From: Hanleya hanleyi
Lineage: Eukaryota > Mollusca > Polyplacophora > Lepidopleurida > Hanleyidae
Assembly: GCA_036873755.1 (NCBI GenBank)
Contig: JAVTVY010051524.1
Coordinates: forward strand, 124,001 to 188,000
Reading direction: 5' to 3'
Length of the DNA: 64,000 nt
In this document: in pieces, positions 34,511 to 45,822 of the stretch
How positions within the stretch are numbered: position 1 is the stretch's first letter
Layout: every line of letters starts with the position of its first letter
Program-made: the position numbers and the translations under genes
Notes under the pieces: generated by a model
Told to the model about the DNA's origin: nothing
The model's database searches: none
Seen by the model: the letters and a program-made list of their open reading frames with translations, nothing else

Positions 34511-35105
34511 GAGAACGGGAGGAAATAGAGACACGAGGATTTCACGCAAATGAGACACCTGAACTTAGCCTATCGCCTGGATCACACTAGAGTAGTGTGG
34601 AGAGGGATGTACGGCTGCGCATTCGCAACTGGAAGTGGTATGCTATACCGAGAACTGGAGGAGCTAAAGACATGGAGATTTAATCGAATGAGAGGCCTGG
34701 ATCCAGGCTTTCGCGCTAGGGTAGTATGGGGAGGGGGTAGAGATGAGCTTGTGCAATCGGAAGTTTAACGCTGTACCGCAAATCAGAGGGACAAGATACA
34801 TGAGCATTTCACTCAACGAGACCAATGGACCCAGGCTTCCGCCCTATAGGATAGTGTGGGGAGGGGGGTCTGTGCATGCGCAACCGGGTGAAGTACGCTG
34901 TACGGAGAACCAAAGAGTCTAGAGACATGGGGATTCACCGAACGACACGCCTGGACCCATGCTTCCGCTCTAGAGTAGTGTGAGAAGGAGACTAGGGCTG
35001 TCCATGCGCAGTCGGAAGTGGAACGCTGCACCGAGAACCAGAGGGACTATAGTGACGTGGGGTTTCCACAAACGAGACGCCTAGATCTAGGCTTTCGCCC
35101 TAAGG
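34511..35105. repeat. About 135-bp tandem repeat, 4.5 copies
   Basis: Units start near 34,511, 34,650, 34,785, 34,903 and 35,034 with GAGAACYRGAGG-like sequence, followed by GACGCCTGGAYCCAGGCTT, then a G-rich stretch with TAGTGTGG, then GCGCARTCGGAAGTGGAACG. Units are 75-85% alike by eye. ORFs inside are not conserved from unit to unit. Confidence 0.75.
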
Positions 35106-35443
35106 TGCAGTCCACACTTACCACGAGTGGCCCCTCCCTAATATCATAATAAGAAAGGCTTTTGACAGCATGATAATTTATATTGATAATTCATAATTCA
35201 TCGCTACGCGCCACCACAGAGTTAATCGAATCCGAAAGTGAATATTTGGCAGGTCGAAATTCGCAAAAACGATTATTTAAGAGAGTAAAGACAACACGTG
35301 AGGATACTTCGCATCGTACTCGTTAACTTAACCTGGTTTAGTCAGCCGCCTTGAACATTATCGACTCTCCGCCATAAGTCGAGAATTTCTGTGAGTGCTG
35401 CCTCAAATCCATGACCTCCAGATATGAAACGTGTCAGATCCAC

Positions 35444-35889
35444 TAAAGCTACGTACACATGTATACGATTATCCGATAACGACAATGCGGCAACGACAAT
35501 ACGGCAACGGCAACGGTAATACGTTTTTGGTGTACACATGACTACGGCTATAAGTATAAAAGCGGATGCGACATGAGAACATTTCTTACCGCAATGGACG
35601 ACGACGACTTTACAAGCCCTAAAAAGCGCGTGTGTTGTTGCTGTGACGTCATAAAACCGCACGACTTATAAGTCCAACAACGGCAAAAAATCGCTCCAGA
35701 AGCGATTCCAATAATAGACGGATAATCGTATCGCATTGCCGGATAGTCTTATCGCACTGTCGTAATCGTTACGCATTCATGTGTATGCGGACCAATTCAT
35801 TTTCCTACGATCGATTTTTTCCCCGTTGCCGTATTGTCGTTGCCGCATTGTCGTTATCGGATAATCGTATACATGTGTACGTAGCTTTA
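35444..35889. mobile_element. AAAGCTACGTACACATG foldback, 446 bp
   Basis: Arms of about 67 bp are nearly perfect: TAAAGCTACGTACACATGTA, then TACGATTATCCGATAACGAC, then two GGCAACGACAAT-type blocks. Both ends lie at TA, which would suit a TA or TTA/TAA target duplication, but the wider flanks do not match. The interior includes GTGACGTCAT (CRE) and degraded copies of the arm blocks (35,715-35,780). No transposase. Confidence 0.72.
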
Positions 35890-36212
35890 CCGTTACACCC
35901 ATTGTCGCCCGTCGTACTCTATACGGCTATATACACGAAGCTGTCACATTTCGATCTGGGGTAGCTACGTGTGGGAAACGTGCGTCGGGACGCTGATTGC
36001 CGCCGATCAAGACAGCGATTCCCTACGCTAGCTGTCCGGTGCGTACCTCCGGAGGAGCGAGAATGGCTTCGCCAGGGTGGATTTTTTAATCGGATTGTAT
36101 CAACGCTAACTTAATGTATACGCCTGACGTACGGTATGTCAATAAGTTTTGACGCCGAAATGACGCCTCTCGAAATGTCGTGGATTCGTCTTGATTTGAT
36201 GCACATGTTCGT
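35890..36212. other. Low-copy spacer
   Basis: No ORF or repeat of note; GC content is slightly higher near 35,960-36,060. Confidence 0.4.
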
Positions 36213-36999
36213 GCAATCTGATTAAAGCCAGATCTAAAAAACGCTCCCCAATATGTCACTGATTTAAAATTTACATGAGCGCCAAGCAGAAATGCGGAGC
36301 GGTGACTGCACTGTCACCAAAAATTTGTAACACTTATTGAACGCGTAAAAGCGTTCATCTCTGACTAATTTTAGCGGTTGCTGGAATAAGTCGAAATAAT
36401 GTTGTGGAATTAATCAACTGGTCCATTTTGATCAATAATGAAAAGAAAAAGGTACCAAAAATTCCACAACGCCAAGTATCTCAATAATTGAAATATGGGG
36501 TTGAACGGCACTGAACACTAACGCTCATATTGACGTCCAAATCAGAACACAATATCGTGTTAAAAACTGAACACTCACGTTCATATCCGAACACCAGAGA
36601 ACATATATGAACACGCGTGTTTAAAAATGATCATCGTGTTTGAACACCAATGTTCACAAATGAACACATGTTCTTAACACTTTTGGAACACTAGCGTCCG
36701 CATGAACATGTAAAAGTGTTCAATTATGCGTAAAAGTGTTCCACTAATTTTTCAGACTTCCAATATTCAGCACTGGGCGATATTGTGGACAAACTATTTC
36801 GTTTTGTTTATTGAGGACGATCTTTGGTGAGCTTGATAACACTTCAGTGACATATTTTAAGTAAATCTCTTTTCATTCTAGTTTTCGTACTTGAACACTT
36901 TTACATGTTTGAAAGGTGTTACAAACTAGTGTGCAGTTCAGTGTTCAGGATATGCACACTTTTATTGACAGTGTGTAGATCTGATTTTAATCAGATTGC
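36213..36999. mobile_element. Diverged foldback with GAACAC motifs
   Basis: Ends GCAATCTGATTAAAGCCAGA and the complement of TCTGATTTTAATCAGATTGC. Inside, CACTGTCACCAAAA (36,309) and its diverged inverse near 36,960-36,974 form a second pair. Between them are many GAACAC/GTGTTC motifs, some as palindromes (GAACACATGTTC, AACACGCGTGTT). Architecture resembles the other palindromic-array foldbacks, but arms are weakly matched and no target duplication is evident. Confidence 0.5.
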
Positions 37000-37639
37000 A
37001 TTTTCGTGATCATTCCATTGGTATAGTGGATAATATCAATATGAAAGTATCCATTGATAACGTATGCTAAGCGATTAATGATTAGATCATATAGTGACAT
37101 CCTCTTCGGTTCAAAAACTATAGTGAAATGGGACTCTTTTACGCTATGCGAGTGGTAGGCCTATTCTTATGGTAAACGGCTATATATCTATATGAAGATG
37201 ACTGTTTGGGATTGTAGTTGTTAAGCCTTTTGCTTTCGCTTCAAGTGTTGTCTATAAAGATTCAGTGTGATTATATCGTAGAGATTTGTATGGCCTGGGG
37301 CTATATATAGGTCTTGCAGGCGCTCAAGCAAAAGAGCACGAAATAAGATTAAACAACCAATAATAGGGCTTTGAGAACTTCAAGTGAATAGTATGGGCGA
37401 AGGGAGATAATAGCAGGCTGTTATGGAGTTTGAGGTGCTTTAATTAAGCCCGATCATAAAGGTTGAGACGATGAATAGGTCAGTCTGCTTGCTGACTGCT
37501 TCTTCATTCACAGCAATCCATTATCGCTCACATACCTCCTGCTATCTAGTATGATTACGGGGTGAAAGAGGCCTTCTCAGCAGGTATAAAGAGGCCTTAC
37601 TAACTGAACAGGTATATGTTATAATGGGGCAAACTCTCT
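37000..37639. other. Low-copy region, no gene seen
   Basis: AT-rich sequence with no convincing ORF and no repeat structure recognised. Confidence 0.4.
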
Positions 37640-37865
37640 AAAAAAACTTTGAGTGAAATGTATCCGTTCACTCAAACTGGCGTTACTTTTCACTCAACTT
37701 GAGTTAAACCACTCAAGTTCACTCAACTTGAGTGGGATGAATTTCCACTCTTATGCTCGAGTGAATGTCACTCAAGTTGAGTGCATTTAACTCAAGTTGA
37801 GTGAAAAGTAACTTAAATTGAGTGAAAATCTCACTCAAGTATTGAGTGGGATGAAGAACGTGGAG
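37640..37865. repeat. ACTCAAGTTGAGT palindrome cluster
   Basis: About a dozen copies of ACTCAA or TTGAGT half-sites within 200 bp, several joined as the perfect palindrome ACTCAAGTTGAGT or ACTCAACTTGAGT. The outermost sequences (ACTCTC / GAGAGT) are weakly inverted. Likely another foldback of the same build, with ends not resolved. Confidence 0.6.
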
Positions 37866-38680
37866 AGTATCGTATCTCACTAAAATTTAGGAAAACGTCT
37901 CCGTTTGTTTGTTCGTGTGTTTGTATCGACAGTAGACTGTGCAGCCACAGTTTTGGTCGATAGGGCCACGAAACTCCATATTTTCAGTTTCGGTGACATG
38001 AGGTTATTTACAGAACAAATATATGCGAAAAGAGCATCTTCCCCCCTCCCCTCCCCCCCCCGGGGGTCGAGAGGGGGAGGGGAGGCGGAGAGCCCTTAAA
38101 TTTCACCAAGATAGATATAGGAGGGCTGGGACAATGACATTAAGCTTTATAATAAACGGAGTTAACACTGAATGGGGGCCGGATTTATCGATATGTCGTC
38201 ATTAAACGACCAAAATCACTTTCTGAATGTTGTACCAGAGATGAAGATCTTTAACAGTGTACAAAATCCACATGCGGCCCTTACATGCCCCCCTCCCCCC
38301 CTAGTTTCTTACCACCGACGGACGCAATATCTCCGTAAGACCATATATCGCGAGAAGGTAAAGAAAGTTTGCATTTCGAAGACTCATTTTACGAATGTAC
38401 AGTGTGCTAAACACAATGTACGGTATGAAAATTTAATACCGGTACATCATTATATCGCGGTCCATGCACATAGATGTGTTTGTGAGGAGAGGTGGGTGAG
38501 GAGGGGATTATTAAAGGGCTTCAATTAGCACTATACCCAGTAAATGTATGCGGAAATTTATGCCAATTGGCACTCTAGTACGTGGTCTGAACCAGGAAGC
38601 GCCTGTTTATGGACAGCATCTTCTAGATTCTCCTCACTTTTCTGGATGTACATGTCAGTTATTTTCAGATATAACGTTCA
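37866..38680. other. Low-copy region with a C/G-rich hairpin
   Basis: Contains CCCCTCCCCTCCCC..GGGGGAGGGGAGG at 38,041-38,092, an inverted C/G block able to form a hairpin or quadruplex. ORFs up to 118 codons show no recognisable domain. Confidence 0.5.
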
Positions 38681-39712
38681 TATGGCAAGCCAAAGTGCTT
38701 TTTATTCCGAATTTCCGATATCGGGAATTCAATTCCCGATATCGGAATTCTAATTTCCGATATCGGAAATTGCAATTCCCGATATCGGAAATAGAATTTC
38801 CAATATCGGGAATTAGAATTTCCGATATCGGAAATTCAGTGACAATTTTCGATATCGGAAATAGAATTTCCCATATCGGGAATTCAATTTCCGATATCGG
38901 AAATAGAATTTCCCATATCGGAAATTGTCACCGAATTTCCGATATCGGAAATGAAAGCTGGAAGCTTTACAAAACCTAGGGGTGCATTCCACACCTAAAT
39001 GATGTGCCGCTAAAAACAGGCATGGGTTCGGATCTTCGGCCATAAATAGATGTAAAATCTTTAACAAAAATGGCGAAAAAAACAGGGGGTCGACCTACTC
39101 TTTTTTGTAAAATTTTATGGCCATAAAGGAATCATCATTTTCGCTTCCCGAAAAAGTGCGGATTTTGGTGGTGCCAGATATTCAATTCCAGACACGATTA
39201 ACTCTGTAGAGGCGAGTGGGTGCGATCAACAAGCAAATATTATATCCTCGTTTGGAGAAATGGTTACGTCCAGCAGGGTGATACTATATAAATTATATCA
39301 GTTAGTAGAAAGGTACGAAGAATTACCTTGCTGTCAAAATCGGGCGACCTTCCCTATTATAAAATTAGGGAGACACCACTTTGTACTCAACCGTGGCAAG
39401 TGTGGAGTGCACCCTAGAGTTACAATTTCCGATATCGAAAATTCAGTAACAATTGCATTTCCGATATCGGAAATTGAATTTCCGATAACGGGAATTGAAT
39501 TTCCGATATCGGGAATTGTCCCCGAATTTCCGATATTTCCGATATCGGAAAATTTCCGATATCGAAATTCAATTTCCGATATCGGAAATTGAAGGTCTGA
39601 ATTTCCGATATCGGAAATTTTAATTCCGATATCGGAAATTCAATTTCCGATATCGGGAATTCAATTTCCGATATCGGAAATTCTCGAATAAAAAGCACTT
39701 TGGCTTGCCATA
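38681..39712. mobile_element. TAYGG foldback element C (TTTCCGATATCGGAAA motif)
   Basis: 1,032-bp element. Termini TATGGCAAGCCAAAGTGC and the complement; perfect 6-bp duplication CGTTCA at 38,675-38,680 and 39,713-39,718. Arms contain arrays of about 11 copies each of TTTCCGATATCGGAAA at 20-26 bp spacing (38,703-38,955 and 39,425-39,685), then a further inverted pair (CTAGGGGTGCATTCCACAC at 38,978 and GTGTGGAGTGCACCCTAG near 39,400). The central 400 bp contains AAAAATGGCGAAAAAAAC and ORFs without a known domain. The repetitive ORFs (SRYRNSNFRYRK-like) arise from the motif array. Confidence 0.9.
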
Positions 39713-39718
39713 CGTTCA

Positions 39719-40553
39719 ACCCAATTCGTCCAATGTTAAAGAAGTTCAATACTATCTCATTTTACTCTTCACGTATTTTCATGAAATTTTCATTTTACAT
39801 CAAGATCATTATCTAGAAATGAAAACAACCATTCGCCCGCGTGAAGGGTGAGTTAGTGAGAAGGAGTTAAAATCGTTTTCAACATTTTTTTTTCAGTCGT
39901 ATCACGACGGTGCCTACATGTGCCAGAACACGCGAGACTGTCAATGTACATGGCACACATATACTCGCGGGACGTCCCACCTTCCACGGCGGTTTGGTCC
40001 CGTTTGCTCAACACACGCTTCATAAGCACTTCAAACGCTAGAAGTAATCACTATGATACTATGTCAAAGCTATAAGGTATAGCACCGGTACATACTTTAA
40101 TATAGCCATCGTAACATATATTTGGAGTCCTTCTGGTGTCCGTGGTGGAATGTTGTGGGCCGTTGAACAAACTTGGGGGTCCGTTGTGGTAATGTGGGAG
40201 TCAGTTGTGGTAAATTTAGTATCCGTTGTGGTCCGTTGTGGAGTATGGCCCCTGTGAACAGATACGTTGAGTTGTAAATAGAGCGACTGATGCAGCATGC
40301 AGTGTAAACATCTTTTTACCGAGTGTATACAATATGAAAGGTGGTCAGACAATATATGGGTCAGCAAGGCCAGTGTGCTTCAATCTCATGAAAGGAAATG
40401 AAGCTTTTTTCTCAACTTCGTCTGATCAAAACGTGGTGCGGAACTATAGACCTGAACTAACATCTGGTGAAAAAAGTGTTTGGTGATTATCATTCTCTGC
40501 TGAAGTTTTTTGGACAAGGTCAAGACATCTTGACCAGTTGAATGGCTTTAGCA
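39719..40553. other. Low-copy region with a small TCCGTTGTGG minisatellite
   Basis: At 40,137-40,252 TCCGTTGTGG or close variants recur five or six times at 15-25 bp spacing. Otherwise no gene or element recognised. Confidence 0.45.
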
Positions 40554-40890
40554 GGTTAGGGCGATCCCGCTCTCTAAAATGGAGGTAAAAAAGGTCGTTT
40601 TTGCTCAATAACTTTTGATTCCTTCTTAACCAATGCATCAAAATTTCAGGCGCATTGATGTATCTATTGTTCCATGTCATAAAATTAATTGCCATGTGAA
40701 GAACCAGCCAATGTTGTTTAAACAGCGCGAAGGATGCCAATTTACTTTTTTACTGCCATTTAATGCGGATATAGATATGTCTGTACATGCGCCTCAAGAG
40801 GATTGTGCTGAATTCATTATGTGAACTTGATTTATTGAGCGAAAACGACCCTTTTTACCTCCATTTTAGAGAGCGAGATTCCCCTAACCT
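40554..40890. mobile_element. Foldback, 337 bp, arms about 59 bp
   Basis: GGTTAGGGCGATCCCGCTC, TCTAAAATGGAGGTAAAAA and GGTCGTTTTTGCTCAATAA pair with the complementary block at 40,832-40,890 with few mismatches. No clear target duplication. ORFs (40,444-40,740; 40,787-41,104) pass through the arms in mirrored frames and share the arm-encoded peptide, so they are not genes. Confidence 0.7.
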
Positions 40891-41296
40891 TAGTTTTGTC
40901 AGCAGTTCTGTCGAAAATCCTCATAGTAAAATTATGCCCACCCGTACCAAAATGGGGAGTATAATTATCGAGATCGAACGAAAGGGCATATTTGCGATCA
41001 AAATACGGGCAAAGGTGGCCATTATCATCTCGCGAGTTGAAGACCCAATCGATTACACCCATTTTGTAAGTGTTTTATTGTCGAATTTTGTGACTAAAGT
41101 GTAAGACTAGCAAACTTAGAAGTTATCTGAATCCATAATATAGGTTACAAGATCCTTAAAAGCAGGTATATCATACCCAATCTAAAAAGAAATGGTTTTG
41201 ACATTTACAAGGCGAAAGGAGTTAGTAGTGATGAGTGAGACTTGGCATGGTATAGGGCATATATCTTGTTAAATCTGTTGTTGTTGTTGTTTTTTC
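40891..41296. other. Low-copy spacer
   Basis: No gene or repeat recognised. Confidence 0.35.
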
Positions 41297-42004
41297 TTAA
41301 TGCCTGGTACACACGACAAACTATTCCATGGCATTTTTACAATGTTCGTCGTAAAATGGCCCGTATGCGAAATACGGCAAAATTTCATATGGTCCGAAAA
41401 ATAACATGAACCCATATAACAAGCACAAATAAATTGTTCGTGTGTACACGATGTCTATAGCAAATCAACTAGAACGTCTAAGAACAGAACAGCGCAAGCG
41501 TATTGCAAAGTCGATCTCATTTCTGCAAAACGTCAGCTGAGTAAAAACTGTGGGGTCACGTGATGGAACTGTACTGCTATAGATGGACTACAACCTCGGG
41601 AGAGATTTTGTAATACCAGATCTGCGGATTACAACAACAAGCATAAGAAGCTTCCCAAATACTATGATTTATTTTATCAGAATGTCCCAGATTTTCATTT
41701 TAACACGCCACATGAAAAGTAGTTCCCGCTTGCGAAAGGCAGCGATATCATTCTACGCACAAGTATAAACGGGTATGGCCGAGTGCTGTATAGTAACTAC
41801 TATAGACACAATTGTCGCAATTACGACAATTGTGCCATTGTAGTTGTCAGGTCGCCAGCTGCTACAGTGCTGCCAGCAAATAAAACTCGGTACACACGGT
41901 CTAAGAAACTGGAGAACCAGAGAATATGTAGAAAAGTTCAGTCGTTCACACGAATACATGAAAACTGGGCCAGGAAAACTTGGTCGTGTGAACCAGGCCT
42001 AATA
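41297..42004. mobile_element. GCCTGGTWCACACGAC-ended TIR element, about 700 bp
   Basis: Left end TTAATGCCTGGTACACACGA, right end TCGTGTGAACCAGGCCTAAT: inverted with two or three mismatches. Related motifs (GTTCGTGTGTACACGA at 41,439; GGTACACACGG at 41,890) occur inside. The TTAA/TAAT flanks suggest a TTAA- or TTA-type target, but this is not resolved. No transposase. Confidence 0.55.
41794..41845. repeat. Hairpin, 52 bp
   Basis: AACTACTATAGACACAATTG pairs with CAATTGTGCCATTGTAGTT; the core CACAATTGTCG..CGACAATTGTG is perfect. It lies inside the TIR element. Confidence 0.7.
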
Positions 42005-45000
42005 AAACGTCCATATTCCATATTTGTTTGTTTGTGATCTTCTACCGGACAGCGGGTGTACCCATTGTTGTCTTATTTTCTTGACCTGTAAGATTTTATT
42101 GTATGCCGGCTTATTGCAAAAGATTTTATGGACCAGCAGGCTTATGTGTATTTCTTTGGGTGATATTGCATGTCGTCGTGGCGCCGGTTTTGGCCCGAAG
42201 GCAAAAGATAAAGGATACTGGGTTGTTGGTCATTGATCAACTCAGCATTCTCCCATTGTCAGAGTCTGTAACATGCTAAACTGTCCGTGTAACATATCTA
42301 ACAGCAGGAGATATACCGTCTGATGCCCGAGAATACCGGTCAGGTCAACTTGACCATACGAACTGGGGATTCAGGATACCATAACCCAAAATAATGGCGC
42401 GTTTAATTTAATAGGGTGACTAAACAGACGAACACAATACGAACCACCAGAAATCTGTGAATTGATCGTAGTGGCGAACAATCAAATCATGCGAAGTGTT
42501 TTCGGTAGTTGACCTAGTTTAGAAAAGGTGCACGATCCTTGTATCACCAAATATCTTAAAATGTTTACTTTGGCTCTTATGTACTCTTATGGGGTCTATA
42601 TAGGACCGGAAGTCACTGTTGTTTGACCGTTAAATTAAGATTGTGAAGATATACCGTGATAAATGATTTAATGATATGACCGGTTATCCGTATATAAGGT
42701 TCAATGTGGTACCGGTTATTGGCCTGTTTACCTAGTCTTTCCTTTCACATCATCCGCTGACGTCCCATTTCATTCTGCGGGTCTACTTTTTACCTGTCGA
42801 CGTTAGCCTAAGGCACTCGCAAACTATATAAAGTGTTAGCGGAAGCAACAGTTCATTTGCTTCTGGTTTTACTGATCAAATATTCTAGAAAACTAAATAA
42901 AATTAAACACCGGTATAATAAATAAATATGAATTTATCTAATTTCACATGGCAGTGTGACTAACGTCACAGGACCTACGAAGTACAGTAGGCATTAGGAC
43001 TCGAACGCGAACTGAACTCTTGGAAATCCTCACCCCCAGTTGAAATCCTGCCTATATTAAGATGGGCACCGCCCAAGTCAGAATCGCCAGTGATTTTCAT
43101 CAAAAATCACCAGAAATTTTCATCAAAAGTAGGTCAGCTCAGAACTTGTTGGTAACAGTCTCCTAATGCGCCTTCATTCCAAAATAAATAACGATCGCCG
43201 ATTTAATTTTACAATTTTTTAATTAAAGGAAACAGATTGAATAATATAGGTTCAGTAGATTTCAAGCTTTACGTGTGAAAATACATTTACATCTCTTTAA
43301 TGGTTTTCAGTGCCCTTGTACAGGATCAAACAACTTTTTGAATCACATTATTTTCCCAACAATACAACAAATTTCTATATATAGTACTATAGTAGAAAGG
43401 TAGCATTTATGTAGTTTACGGTAATTCAACTCAAGACCAACACCTTCTATGCACAAGATTCTATGTCATTCTCCTGAGCATAACCGGTACAAAGACGAAT
43501 AAATAGCGTCTCTACACCACGTTGTTATCTAGATATACGAGACAACACATTTTGGGCATCGGCAATCTGATGAATGTACTATTCCGGTTTTCTTGTTTCA
43601 CATTATATTCTATGGCGGTTGATCCGTGATTTTCTTCATTGATAAACGTTAAACCACCTCAGCTTCGTTATGGAAACAGCGCTGATTGTTTGAGGGTATA
43701 TGCAGTACTTAAGATTAACCTCAGGGCCATGTGCCATACAGTGGGACAGGGTATTTTTAGCTGTGGGTAATTTGACCTGAATTTGAAGGCTCAAACCTGG
43801 TGGGGTCAATGTGAAATAGGATACACGTTAAAGGCTACAGTTTACATACACAATGTATATCTATAACAATATACTGAAGTGTTAATTATCAATCTAATTT
43901 TAATCAGAATTATTTCAGATCAGAACTTGCTGGTAACAATGCCCTAATGCACGTTCATGCCAAAAATCAAGGTTCTAATGTCAATGGTTCTCCTTATTTT
44001 GCCGACGAAAGGATTCGGATGGACTGACTGACTCACTCATTACCGGACAATTTGCGATCTGTAGCCTACTTCGTAGGAATAGTAAATTTGAGTTTTGATT
44101 TTGATTGGTTAATTCCTAATGCATTATTTCTGAGAGTATATGGTATAGGGTATAGGACTATATACCCAGTGTGCACTACATAGCAGTGTTTTATTTCTTT
44201 ATTTTTTTTTCTAGAATATGTGATCATTATACTTTGCGAGTGCCTTAAGACGTCAGCTGTGAGTCGACAACGCATATATCCCGAGAAAAATTTGTAAGAA
44301 AATATATTAACGCTATGAAAATAGAGAGCGTATATGGGATAAAGACATCTAGAAATAAAGTAGAGCAGTGTTTGTGGTCGTTATCAAGACATTTCAGTAC
44401 TTCTAAGCAAAAACATCAAATATAGTTTCATTGTGTGCATTGTCCAAGATTACACCATGGCGTGCTCACTTCGACTGGTCGCACCAGTACAGAAAGTAGC
44501 TATCACTCTATTGAGATAAATATATGGCTATCATATATCGCTGTTGATTCATACAGTAAATATATGTTTAGCCAGTCACCAAATAAAGTTGTAGACCCAA
44601 GGCGCTATGGTCTTCACAATCATGGATAGTAACACACAGACTAAGATTATCAAACGTCTATACAGGACAACACTTTTGCAAAGCTGTTAAGAAACTATAC
44701 CCGAAATTCTAAGCTGATTCAATAGGTGACTATGTATGCAGGCGATAATTTAAATATACAGTTTTATAAGCGTAGGCGTATAGCATTTTCTTGCAAACAC
44801 CCTTCAACTTAAGTCTGAGAGATCAATTTAAACTTCACATGAAAAAAAAGAAGTAAAATTCGATATGTAAATACACGCAACCGAGTAATGTTTACCCCCT
44901 ATAGAGTGACGGTTGTAAACGCTGCACCCTTATCCAAGCAACCTAAATGACATATTTCTACATCCGGTCTTTTGTAGAGCACTCTAATCTCTCAGGTGAT

Positions 45001-45341
45001 TTATTACTCCAAAGGGCTCCCGTGTTAAACTCAATTTCCTGTTTGGTCACAAACTGTTAAATTTATTTCATTAAAATTAAGTAAATCTGTAAATCATCTA
45101 TACTTACTCTTGAAAGCTGACCATTGAAAGTGGCACGAATTGTGGACCAAGTCAAACCATGCATTTGTTTGAGTATTATTGTGGAAGAAGGTGTTGAATG
45201 AAAGAATTATCTGGGGTCTGAACTTGACCACAAACAATTCATGTTTACTTCGCAAACAAGATAAATCTGGTGAAAGCAACAAGTTAATTTTAACGAGCCT
45301 ATAGTATACAATGAAACCCCAAGTGCCAGATAGAACGCAAT
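42005..45341. other. Low-copy region with weak inverted and direct repeats
   Basis: GTCGAC..TAAGGCACTCGCAAA at 42,796-42,823 recurs inverted at 44,234-44,268, which could bound a 1.47-kb element. CAGAACTTGYTGGTAACA at about 43,139 and 43,921 is a 50-bp direct repeat. TATATAAAG at about 42,826 is TATA-box-like. No coding sequence recognised in 3.3 kb. Confidence 0.4.
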
Positions 45342-45682
45342 ATCAAACAACTCGAGTATACCGATATTCAATTTAGTTACGTCATTTACAAGTTTTACTA
45401 TCATCTGCACAGCCAGAAACGTTTCGATCAAGCCATGATCAGGCGATGTAGAATCGGTCATACACGATTAACTCACAAACATTTACTTAAAAAAACAAAG
45501 AGCCAGTCCCAAGGTGTATTCCATGCCATGAAGATTTCACAATGAAACATATTCTTATCGACTGTATAGATTTTAAGATTGTAAGAGATTCTTTTTATCG
45601 AGCAGCTATTTTAGAAGATCTGTTTAGTCGGGTGAAAGAAGACTATATCTTAGGTTATTTGAGAGAAATCGGTTTGTTTTAA
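45342..45682 (+). pseudogene. LINE C-terminal fragment with 1-bp frameshift
   Basis: Encodes AMIRRCRIGHTRLTHKHLL (about 45,431), then after a frameshift in an A run (45,488-45,495) EPVPRCIPCHEDFTMKHILI (about 45,501), DCIDF and a final LGYLREIGLF ending at a stop at 45,680. RxRIGHTxLTH followed by CxxC..HxL..C is the conserved C-terminal region of I/Jockey-like non-LTR retrotransposons after the RNase H-like domain. The upstream part is missing or rearranged. With its tail (next entry) this is the 3' end of an inserted, inactive LINE. Confidence 0.82.
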
Positions 45683-45751
45683 GTTTTAATGTGTGTATGT
45701 TTTAATGTGTTGGATTACTAAGTTATTAACTTGAATACTTAGAATTTTGTT

Positions 45752-45791
45752 CGATCGTCGCCATATAGCTGAAATATTACTGAACCGTAAT

Positions 45792-45820
<29 letters not shown>
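45752..45820 (+). mobile_element. LINE 3' tail with (CT)n microsatellite
   Basis: GTCGCCATATAGCTGAAATATT, written here as GTCGCCATATAGCTGAAA then TATT, is followed by a CT-rich microsatellite (45,793-45,815), about 70 bp after the LINE stop codon. It resembles the tails of the SINEs at 6.3, 18.7 and 55.6 kb. Confidence 0.65.

Positions 45821-45822
<2 letters not shown>

Noticed and set aside
41297..42004. Assignment of the GCCTGGTWCACACGAC element to piggyBac from TTAA
   Set aside because: TTAA is present only on the left; the right flank reads TAATAA, so the superfamily is left open.
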